Source: Liopterus haemorrhoidalis (lineage: Eukaryota > Arthropoda > Insecta > Coleoptera > Dytiscidae). From it: 64,000 nt of DNA. Numbering within the stretch: position 1 is the first letter of the stretch; every line of letters begins with the position of its first letter. The notes below the pieces were generated by a model. That model was given only the letters and a program-made list of their open reading frames with translations, made no database searches and was not told the DNA's origin. The stretch spans positions 10,006,625 through 10,070,624 of the forward strand of contig OZ020624.1 in NCBI GenBank assembly GCA_963971575.1. Direction: 5' to 3'. Below are positions 11,701-23,700 of the stretch, in pieces. Both the position numbers and the translations under genes were made by a program.

Positions 11701-14700
11701 CTTTAGGCATTTTCAGTCGGGTTGACTTTTGGCGTAACTTACATAAAGCCTCCATCTTGATCTTTTAATTGTCAGGTCTTTCCGTGTGTCCTGTATAACA
11801 ATACTTGTTAGATCTTCGGTTAACTGATCTATTTAATACTTCCATTTTTTGCGAGGTCTTCCCACTCGTCGCCGGATATTCAATCTTTCCCATATTTTCT
11901 TAACCATTCTGTCTTGTATCCTCGTCATGTATCCTAGCAACTGTAATCTACCTCTCAATCCTTCTGTGATACTCGGCCTTAATTTACGGAGAAGGAATAT
12001 TTTTTCATCCTGAAATTTCAATAATATGTTTTATTATAAAAGCGTATAGGTAACGATTGAACTTTTCGTGCCAAATATCTCAGGTTGGAATCACTGCTAG
12101 GCCATTTTTTTTTCTGGATGTTCAACTTCAATAAAAAGAAAAATTTGTATCTTAAGGCGGCGCACAACCCTATAGTCCTCAATAGTTTCTTATACAAAAC
12201 TAATAATCGGAAATAAAATTAATAACAATCTATATATCAAAATTTGCAGCGAATTTTTATCTATCTAATAAGATATTTTTAATTGTAGAAAAAACTATTA
12301 GGTAGTTGTAAATAAGCAAATTGCATTATAGACACCATTTTGTAAACCAATCGACGAATATTTGCGTACTATGCGGCAAATTGTACCTAAAGCTTCAATC
12401 TACAAATATGATTTTAGCTATTTTGCTGTATTGTGAAAATTACTTACAGTTATTGTACTTGGTAATCTATTTTTGCCACCCTCTTGAATCTGTCGCGGTT
12501 TTCAAAATTGGTGTTACGGGTAAAAATGATTTATTTTTTGTGAAGAATACATGTACCAAGTGGCATTCTATTATCTTTAAGTATAATATTTTTCGACGAA
12601 GGCTCTAAACTATAAGTAATCAAGTTGAAAAAGAAATTAACGTATTATTGGAACATTTCTACACAAAACTATATAAATATAAAAGTTATTTGAAATCCAC
12701 AAATAGATTTAAAAAATTACAGAACAATATCGCTGATGTCTATTTTAAAGTTATTGAGCGATAATATTTTTACAATAAATGTTTCTACAATTAAAATTAT
12801 CATATTAGATAGATACAAATTCGGTGCAAAATTTGATGTATAGGTTGATACTAATTTTATTTCAGATTGTTAGTTTTGTATAAGAAACTAGTAACCTCCG
12901 GGGGTTATACGCAGCCTTAAGGCCGTGTTTGTTTAATGTTGGGACAGTTCCAAGCCCGTGAGCCTCTGTAGTTTTTAACGTTACTTTATATGTTACATTG
13001 ATATAATACAGAGAAATGGGTTAGGATGCCTTGAATTTTTCATTTTTTTTTAGGTGTGATCATCTAAAATAGGTTGAAAACTGCTTAGTTTATATAATGC
13101 TCTTTCCAGTAAATTTCTATTAAATGGCAGTTTATTTAATACTGCTATAGAGCAACCCTGCTTAGTAATATATCACATTTTGAACTATTTTCAACTCATA
13201 TTTTTCGAATTATTCTGGTATTTTAAGAGGAATTTATTTTTAAAATTGCCATCCCATTTCTTCCTGAAACATATAGAAAATATAAACGTACTATTACTGT
13301 TAGAAATACGATTACATTCAAGATATAAATGACTGGAATTAGACTTGTGTCAACTCATACCTGAACCAACGTACACACATATTTCATAACGTAACCTAAC
13401 CTATCTTGGCGCCTAAGTTATAAGTATGAACACGTTAGCCAACATCAACAGATGGTATTTTCTGTCTTGCACATTCTAAAGTCTCTAGCTAGCAGTCAGT
13501 GTTGGAATTTTCAAATAATCTTTTTTTTTATTCTTTAATATGCCACTTTAATGAAAATTTGCCTAGAAACAAAAACTTTATAATTCATATGAGGGTCAAT
13601 CAAATATAAACGAGCCTTTCTCGGCTGAGCGGCGGGAAAGGCAAGAATGTGTGTTGTAGCGCTTGGGGTAGCTAGGTAAGGATGCGTAGATGGAAAAAAC
13701 CAGCCCAATCGGTTTATTTAATGTTATGTTTACTAGCCCTTACGATGAATGTGAAGAGTGTGCCAGTCTCTGTTGCGCAAAGGATTATTATAAAGTTTAT
13801 AACCCGTAAAAACGTGAAACCAGCCGAAATTCACCGCAGAATGCAGTTCCAGTTTGGGCAAGACACTCTTTCATGGCCAAGGGTAAAAGTTTGGTGCAAC
13901 GAGTTCAAGCAAGGTTAAAGAGTTAAAAATCAAAGTTATCCTCGTCGTCCTCGCATCATTGATGAAAACATTGCTCGTGTTTGTGAGTTAGTGGAACGGG
14001 ATCGACAATTAGCAGTGCTTGAAATTTCGGAGGAACTTAGTGTCAGCTATGGAAGTGTCCAATCAATCATCAGAAAGCACTTGGGCTTCAAAAAAATCTC
14101 AGCACGTTGCCAGGTCCGACATTTCAGATCAAACGCAACATAAACTGGTGGATATGCACTGGAAAACGCTTGCGATAACCACATGTTTGGGCCCCTCAAA
14201 GAAGCACTTGGAGGCGAGCTATTTAAGAACAATGATCAAGTGGAAACGTTCGTGCGCAACATGTTAGATACTCGCCTAGTTTCATTCTACAAGAAAAGTA
14301 TAAAGAAACTGTCCAAACGTTCGAAAAAATGAACCCTAGAAGGAGGAGACTATGTGGAAAAATAATTTGTAGAAATGTATAAATATTTCTTGTAAAATAA
14401 ATTGTTAAAAATAAAAGCCTCGTTTATATTTGATTGCCCCTCGTAGTAAACATTAGGTTACTCATAATTATATTAAAATATAAAACATTTAGTGCCAAAA
14501 ACTTTCTACCGTATTATACTAGTATATTGTTAACACAAGCATTTTAAAAGAACTGTTTTACAACATTTCTGAAATATTTTGTTCGATAAATCATTGGTTC
14601 ATCAAATGAATAATAATATAATAATAACAATAATATAATTCATATAATTTGAAATTCTAAAATTTTTTGAGGCAACTAAAATGTTACGCCTTATACACAA

Positions 14701-17700
14701 TGCACCCTACATACAGTTCAAAATGTGTCATATGTGTAAAATGTGTGAAAAAACTTTTGTTCCCCACTCTGTGCCAGAGGGGTTGATCGAAAATCTGAAA
14801 AAAAAATCTCAATAATGTACATTGATGGGAATCTGAATAGTTCAACAGGAGTTTTAGATCAGATTAGTTTTTTGTAAAATGTCGAATGTTTTTGTCGTAG
14901 AAAAAAATATTTTTTTGATTGGTATCAAAAAAAGCTCTTAAGGCGGCGCACAACCCTATAGTCCTGAATAGTTTTTTATACAAAACTAATAATCGGAAAT
15001 AAAATTAATAACAATCTATATATCAAAATTTGCAGCGAATTTTTATCTATCTAATAGGATATTTTTAATTGTAGAAAAAACTGTTAGGTAGTTGTAAATA
15101 AGCAAATTGCATTATAGACGCCATCTTGTAAACCAATCGACGCATATTTGCGTACGATGCGGCAAATTGTACCTAGAGCTTCATTCTACAAATATGTTTG
15201 TAGCTATTATGTTGTATTGTGAAAATTACTTATAGTTATTGTACTTGGTAATCTATTTTTGCCGCCCTCTTGAATCTGCCGCGGTTTTCAAAATTGGTGT
15301 TACGGGTAAAAATGATTTATTTTTCGTGAAGAATACGTGTACCAAGTGGCATTCTATTATCTTTAAGTATAATATTTCTCGACGAAGGCTTTAAACTATA
15401 AGTAATCAAGTCGAAAAAAAAAATTGACTTGTTATTTGAACATTTCTACACAAAACTATATAAATATAAAAGTTATTCGAAACCCATAAATAGATTTAAA
15501 AAATTACAGAACAATATCGCTAATGTCTATTTTTAAGTTATTGAGCGATAATATTTTTACAATAAATGTTTCTATAATTAAAACTATCATATTAGATAGA
15601 TACAAATTCGGTGCAAAATTTGATGTATAGGTTGATACTAATTTTATTTCAGATTGTTAGTTTTGTATAAGAAACTAGTAACCTCCGGGGGTTATACGCA
15701 GCCTTAAGAAGTAGATTAAGGAAGGAAAAATAGTTTATTTTTTTCAAATTTATTTATTTTAATTTGCTTAAAAGCTCTCGTTCCACACTCTATAACCCAG
15801 GGGATAGTAAAAAACCTGAAAAAATCTAAGTAATGAACCTTAATGTTAACTAGAATAGTACATCATTTTTTTTTTGAAAGTTATCGATGTTTTGCTACAC
15901 CCTGCTTACAATATTTATCTGACTGACTAAAGAACTAGGTAGCCTGGATCTACAGGCGAGTGCATTTTAAGTACGCTTATAAGTCTTTAGATGGAAGCAC
16001 GTGGTTTATTATTTCAAAAATTATCGTAATTATTAGTTTTTAATTTTTAATAGGAAACTAACAATTTGTTATCAGTTACTAAATACCTACAAATCCCTGA
16101 AATTTATGAAAAATCACACTTCACATCAATTTTTTAAATGTAATATCCATAATAAAAATATTTCGCACCCTATCTATAAATCCAGTGGTGATAAAAATGG
16201 AATGGAAAATAGTTGGTTATGGCAGTGACAACAGTTACGTTATCATTTGATATTAATCGATGCGATCAGATTACTGTAGGAGTGGCGAGCATTGATGGAT
16301 GGACCATAGCGTTCCAGGGCCTCGCTGCGTCCAGTGTGGGCAATGCATTATGGCCACGGACATCTATCTCTAGTAATAGTGTGTGTATTACGAACATCTT
16401 AAACCTCCACTATTAATGATTTCAGTTGTTACATGTGTCGTGCTGCGTCGCCTTATTTTCATAAACGTATAAAACAACTGAGATTACATTACAATAACTC
16501 AACATTTATTAAATTTTCAAAAAGTACATAATCAGTGCTTTTTCACAAGAAAAGAATTCATCTACAGTTTTGTAAACTGTGCACTTAGACACTATCAGTC
16601 GGGTTACTTTTTAAATTCAGAAAAGATCGTTGGACGATGTATGAAACTATGTGTAAATAATTGGTATCACCGGCCCAATACCCCTTTCACACTAGAACTT
16701 TAAGATCGGGTATTAAAGTGAATGTGTCTTTAAACGCTAATGTGAAACCGTATGGCCTCGTCTAAAGACAAGCGATTTTTAAGACAGAGATCTTCGTCTT
16801 AAACATCGTTCTATTATAAAAAAATACTGTTTGAATTTGTGCTGTCAACATTTTATATTATCATAAACAAGAATACTGTATTATATCGACGTTATAAGAA
16901 GATTATACTTATTGTTATAATAAAATTATTTATTTTAATAATGTGTTTAATAAAATTCAGAGTTACAATAATTGAGATAAAATGTATCGACTTACATGTT
17001 AATACAGGTGTAATACAGTCTGTTCCAAACGGTTAAGCGGAACTAGATTTTGCAATCTAGTTACTTTCATCGTTTAAATCGTGCTTTTCGGCCGTTTTGT
17101 TTAAGCTTTGTAAATCATACTTACAATAAACATTTTTTAGTTAAGGTTAATATCATTTAAAAATGTCATTTTCTTTATATTTTGATTTTTTGTCTCATTC
17201 TTAATACAAATTTCCCATTTATTTATTTTTTTGTCATTAAAATATCTAAAAAAAAACATTTAATTTTGACATATGTCATACGTTTCCATGGTTTCATTGT
17301 TGGAATTTTAAATTTTGACATCCCAACGTGAAAAATGAAATAACCCAAGCAAGGTCCCTTCTCGTGACAACCTAAAAGAACTAAATCCTCATTTAGTTCC
17401 GCTTAACCGTTTGGAACAGACTGTATATTCTTTATTGTAGTGTCTTTATTGTAGAATGAAATGAAATATCCATATTTGTTTATGATAATTCAAAATGTGC
17501 GTCTGCGCAGACAGTTCAAAACTGGTAATTTCATGACGGTAACTTAAGGACAAAATTACTGTAGCTGATGATAGCACCGGAGATTTAAACATCAAGTGTG
17601 AAAGCATACCGATGTTAAACATCGGTGAACTTTAAGTTCACTCGTCTTAAAGTTCTAGTGTGAAAAGAGTAATAGATAGGGAAGCAATGGATGCAGTGGC

Positions 17701-20700
17701 GGCGCTAGCTCTTAAAATCTGGGGGGGGGGAAGATATTTTTTTAGTAAAATTTGGGGGCGGCAAATACTTAAAATACATTTTTCTCTAAACAATCCCTGG
17801 GGGGCAACTGGCGGCTGGCCTCCAGACCCCTCGTTTTCAGATATCATTTTGAGATATCATGTCAATATTTGATCCTGGTTCTACTCAATTGTACCAAATT
17901 TCATTAAAATACGTCCTGCCGTTTTTAAAAACAGATATAACCTCCAATTTTATTAATTACTATATTATTATAGCAATTTGTTTTTCTATTTTTATTTAAA
18001 TATTCCTAAAATTATATTTGTATTCAATTTTATTGTTATATATTAACTATAATACAAATACTCATCACCTTAAATTTTCTATAAATCATTATAAAATTTC
18101 CTTAGGTTTTGTATTTATAATTTATTCAGTAGAACTGTCAATAAAAATATTTAAAAACATGCAACATCTATATTAATTTTGTATGATCGTTTGAACTAAA
18201 GTCACTCAAAGTAGCGCAAGCCTTTGAAGAAGCGGACAGACCCCAGGGTTTGATTGGCGACACTGGTTCCCCTATTAAGCAAACTAAAGCAGCAATTTTT
18301 ACGTTCTTAAGTTTGTGTCTGCGCTGTCACATCTCTCTTTCTCGCTATAATTTAATAACCTCCTTTGTCAGCGGTTTGAATATTTAAGGTTAAGATTCAT
18401 TTAAATTTATATATTATATATATATATATATATAATCGTAAACCTTGTCTACCCGTAGGTGTAAGGTTGGTTTTGTTCTATCTATCTAATTCGCTTACGA
18501 ATTTTTTCCAATCTTTTCTGCTTTTCGCCATAATCTTTGCTTCTGTCCAATTTATTTCTCTTTTCTTTAATATTTCTGCCACCACGTCGTTCCAAGTTTT
18601 CTTCTGTCTTCCTCTCGTTCTTTTCTTCTGTACTCTAGTTTCCCAAATTTCTTTTACTGGCCTGTTGTCTGTCATTCTTACGAGATGCCCGAACCACTTT
18701 AAATGCTGTTGTTCGATTCTTTTGCTTAATGGTTCTATCTCCAATTCTTTCCTTATATTTTCATTTCTTATTCTATCTCTGCGTGTAATACCTTTCACTT
18801 TTCTTAGATACTTCATCTCCATGGCTTGTAATCTGCTTTTTTGTGCCTTTGAAAGGACCCAGCTTTCACTCCCGTAAGTGAGGATTGGCCTATATACTGT
18901 TTTATAAACAACCATCTTGGTTTTCCTTGATATTTCCTTCTTCCCTATAAAAGAGTTTGCAAGGGCGTGGTACATTCTTGAGGCATTTGTTATCCTTTCG
19001 TTTATTTCATTTTCCATGAGTCCTTCCTTCTGTATCGTTACTCCTAGGTATTTGTAGCTTTCTACTTGATCTATTTTTTCCCCGTTGATTACTATGTTGG
19101 GGTTCGCGTTTTCATCTCCAATGACCATTACCTTTGTTTTGGTTGAATTTATTTTCATCTTTCTCTTTGCCAGTTCCTGTTCCCATATCTCCAGGTTTCT
19201 TTGTAGGTGTCTTTCTTCTGCAGCGCAGATCATTAGGTCGTCGGCAAAGGCACATTCTGATATTCCAACCGTTTTCATTTTATAGTGTCCAATATGCATC
19301 TTCCGAATTTTCTTTTTTGCTTCTTTAATTACGTCGTCCATTATTATTATGAATAACCTTGGACTGAGCACCCCTCCTTGTCTGAGTCCGTCGTTGATTT
19401 GGAAATCTTCTGATTGCATATTGTCTTTCCTCACGTAATTTCTGTTGTTTTCATATAAACTTCTTATTCCCCTTATCAGTTTTGTCTGTACGCCTCTTTC
19501 TTCTAAGCTTCTCCATATTAGTTTTTGTGGTACTCTGTCGAATGCTTTTTCTAGATCGAGGAATGCTAAGTATAACGGTGTTCTTTTTGCTCTTGTTTTC
19601 TCAATTAACTGTTTTATTGTAAATATATGATCTTGGGTGCTACGTCCTTTCCTAAATCCGCTCTGGGCTTCTTCTAGCTGGTGTTCTGTTACTTTTCTTA
19701 ATCTCCTCTCCATTATTCCTTCATATATTTTTGCAATTGTACTTAGCAAAGTAATACCTCTGTAATTAGTACATTCTCTACTGTCTCCCTTATTCTTGTA
19801 TATCGGTACTACAATCCCTATCTTCCAGTCGTCCGGTACTTTTCCTTCGTTCCAGGCTTTTTGGAAAATTTCTGTTAACATTTCTTTTCCGTTATGTCCA
19901 AGATTTTTTAGCATTGCAGGAGTTATTTTGTCATGTCCAGCTGATTTCCCTTTTTTGATGGAGTTTATTATTTCTGATACTTCTTCTATTTTAATCCGAT
20001 CTTCCTCCTTGTCATCTTGAGCGAAATAAGTATTTTGTTCCTCTCGGCTGGTCTCCAGTTCTTCGTTATATAGTAGGTCCTGGAAATGCTCTTTCCACCT
20101 ATCCATTATTTTTTTACCGTCTGTTATTATTTTGCCATCCTTGCCTTTTACCTGTTTTATTTCTAACTGCTTACTGTGTCTTAGATTTCTCAGGACTTTG
20201 TAGAAAAGTTTTTGATTTTCTTTGCTATCTTCTTCCATTTTCTTCCCAAATTCTTCCCAACTTTGTTTCTTTGCATCTTGTACCATTATTTTTAATTTTA
20301 TCCTTTGCTGTTTATATTCATCATAACTTTCTTCAGTTTTCCGCGTTAGGTATTCCTTCCATTCTTCTTTTTTCTTTTTTACTTCTTCTTTAATTTCATG
20401 ACTCCACCATTTTGTTTGCTTCCTGTTTTTATTGATAATTATTGTTCCGCATGATTCTTTTGCCTGGGATAATAAGATTTCTTTGAATTTTTCCCACAGT
20501 TCTTCAACGTTCTTACTTCTCCAATTTTCCGCCTCAAGGCCTATTGTTATTTCGACCTTATTCTTATAATTTTCTGCTGTTTCCTTGTCTGCCAATTTGT
20601 ACGTTTTAATTACTTCCCCTGATTTCTTGTGTTTTGTATTTGTCTTTAGTTCGTCCTGCGCTGATGTACGGATTCTCATTTTTGATGTTAAAAGGTAATG

Positions 20701-23700
20701 ATCGCTATATATTTCTGCACCTCGTTTAACTCTTACGTCTAGTACTTCGGTTCTATGTGTTTTATTTATTAATACATAATCAATTACTGATTTTTCATTA
20801 CGGCTTTTCACCTCTCTTGTATACATATGTATATCTTTATGTTTGTAAAAAGAGTTCCCTATTATCAGATTATTCTGTATACAGAAGTTTATTAGTCGAT
20901 TTCCATTATTGTTTCTGACATCTTCTCCATGTGGACCTAGTACTTCTAAAGCTTCGTTATTTTTTCTTCTTCCGACCCTACTATTTAGATCGCCCATAAT
21001 TATCAGTCTATCTCTTACATTTTCAATCAACTCGGTGAGATCTTGCCAGAATTCATCTTTTCTATCCGTCTTTTCGACTTCACTTGGACCATAAACTATT
21101 ACTAAGGTCGTGCTTTGTTCGTCTAATTGTAGTTCTATTTTTAGAATTTTCTCTGAAACAAATTCCCAATTTTTTAGGAATTTAACACATTCTTTTTTAA
21201 TTATGCACCCTACCCCTTCTCTTGCTCTACTTTCAAGATCTACTCCACTAAAAAGCAGTACATGCCCCTTTTCCAATTCCGATATTCCTTTTCCTTTTTT
21301 CTTTGTTTCGCATACTGCCAATATATCCAATTCTTCTCTTTCAAATTCCTGTATCAATTCTTGTTCCTTTCCACTAATACTTCTTACATTCCAGGTTGCC
21401 ATTTTCCAAGTTCTTTCATTTATGGTGTGTTTCTTTCCCATCTTTTCCTTTTTAATTTTCTCCGTGTTTTCCGTTTGCGTGTCCGTTTCTTTTGCCTTGT
21501 TCGTTATCTTTCTGTCCTTCCTTTTGTTTGCTATTAGTTTTTTGATTGACTTATTTCTAATTTTCCATACCGTTTATTCCACTTCCATTCGACCCCTTCC
21601 ATAATTAGTTTATTATAACCAATCCTTACTTCCTTTCCATTTCTCCTTTCTTCATGTGCCTTTTCCCTTATCTGTTTTTGAATGTATCTTTCGTTCTTCG
21701 TTAAGTCGTTATTAATAAAGATGCGTTCTTCCCTTATTCTCTTCAACTTGTTCTTATTTTCCATTAACTTCATTTTATCCTCTGGACTCTCTAATTCCAC
21801 TAGACACAACTTATCTCCTATTTTATGAGCCGTTTTTATTTGGACTTTTATTTCCAAATGTTTCTCTATCATGTTACTTACTGCACCTTTTAGGATGTTG
21901 GGTTGGATACTCTCAGTTTCTAGTCCTGCTACAACTACGTTATTCTTTCTTTTGTCCTTTTCAAGTTTTTCAATAGATTCTCTCAGGTCTATCATTTCTT
22001 TTCTGATTATTTCGTTTTCATTTTTAATATTGACTTGCTCCTTTTTAAGGGTTTCATTTTCCTTTTTCAGCCTTTTTATATCTTCCTTGTATTCCCGATT
22101 TTCTACTCTTATTTGCTGTATTTCCTTTTTCAAATCTTGTACCACTCCTAGTATTAGATCTAATTTATCATCATTACTTTTCTGTGTTTTCGCTGGAGTT
22201 CTCATTGTTTTCCTAGATTTGATAAATACTTCACCTCCTCCCTCTGCCCCTGTCCTCTTTGTTCCCTCATCAGTCGAATATTCTTCACTATTCATTTTTT
22301 TTTTTTTTTTTTTTTCTATTTGCAATGTCGTTTCCTACGAAAAAAAATTATTGCCCGCCACTGATTATTCGCGCACGCGCTCTGCACTGCTTCCCGGATC
22401 AACTCCTCGAAGGTCACACTGCAGTTTTCCCACCTTTAACCTAACCTCACTTAAGTATTATTGTATCTTAAGTTATTTAATTATTAACGGCCACTATCTA
22501 ATAACCAATAATGTTCTCTTGCTCACCAGAGTTCCACTCACTACAGATTCACCTCATATGCACTTTATACTCAATATTGTCCACAATTTGGATTAAATAT
22601 TGGAGCACAAAATTCACACTTTTAATACAACACAGTGGCGCGAATCAAACCTACATATTATATATTATATCCATTTTATTTAATAAAAATTAAAAAAATA
22701 ATTGAAATTGTACCACAATTTTGTTATAGTGCATCTTTGATTAAAAAAATCGTGATTATAATGTTTAAAATAAAATTATTGGTAGTACTAGTTTCTTATT
22801 TTTGTATTGTTGGAATCACTGAACATCATTTGTGTTGGCGACATTTTTAGCCCCAGCATGGCCGCCGTTGCGCTACTTTGTATAATATAGTGACTTTAGT
22901 TTAAACTATTCCCTCTCACGCTCTGATTGTTCAAAAGTCACGAGATAACCTTTACTTTAATAATCTTGGCTTTCATATGCACAGTATCGAAGGTCCAGAA
23001 ATAAAACTAACCTTCTCTGCCCTTAAGCACTTAGGCGTTGATATCTTTTTATGAGGCAAAAAACAGAAGCTTTGAGTATTTTAGCCGATTCTTCATTGAC
23101 CATAATTGGGATGTGATCGAAAATGCAGCGTATTACTTTGTTTTCAAACAATGTGAGGTTTTGTGGGTTCAGTTTTATAAATATGTTCTTTTACCAACGA
23201 ATTAATTTATAAAATAATGAACATTTATGAAATAATAAACCTCAATTTAATTTTAAGGAAAATAGATTACTTCTGGGGAATATATTAAGAGTACACTAAT
23301 CCCCAGAAAATTTCCACTTAAAATTTATATAACCCATATTACAGGTCATTATCATATTTATGCAAATTTTATCCATCCTCTAAAGATTTCTACCTCTATG
23401 CAGCAAATAGTGTTATTGCTTTCTATGGAAAACATGATAGTAGGTGGAGCTGGACGCATGCGTGAGAATATTTAATGAATTTTCTATCTGATTTAATTAA
23501 TAAGAAGAATCTATTACCGTTAGATTAAAGGAGTGCGGATTTAGAAGATATTTCAGAAGTCTGAATCAAGAATGTGTTATGGTAGTCGCTTCAAGTCCAA
23601 TTTGTATTTTAAGAGTAATTACATTTTATGAGTTTTCTCACTGTTTTTTTCTTGGGAGGCTCAGGAGCATTGGTGCACCCAGGAATTTGGGGGAGGGGGC

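Larger units (their letters stand above)
18404..22650 (-). mobile_element. Near-full-length RTE-like non-LTR retrotransposon
   Basis: Reading on the - strand: 5' UTR (about 22650-22326), ORF1 (22325-21534), ORF2 (21441-18478), a short 3' UTR and a (TA)n tail at about 18404-18434. A simple-repeat tail instead of poly(A) is a known trait of RTE-type and related LINEs. Both frames are unbroken, which suggests a recent insertion or an active source copy. The exact 5' end is uncertain, and no target duplication was identified. Confidence 0.85.
18189..22910. mobile_element. Inverted ends of a DNA element enclosing the LINE
   Basis: GTTTGAACTAAAGTCACT followed by CAAAGTAGCGCAA (18189-18219) is mirrored at 22876-22909 (TTGCGCTACTTTG, then AGTGACTTTAGTTTAAAC). 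The inner flanks on both sides are not LINE sequence, so the LINE appears to have landed in an older element with these inverted ends. The outer element has no recognised coding sequence. Confidence 0.5.

Noticed and set aside
16213..16416. 67-codon frame as a gene
   Set aside because: No domain, splice context or repeat relation could be recognised.
18467..22596. Long + strand frames, including 241 codons at 21871-22596
   Set aside because: They are antisense shadows of LINE ORF1 and ORF2, whose - strand products carry recognisable domains.
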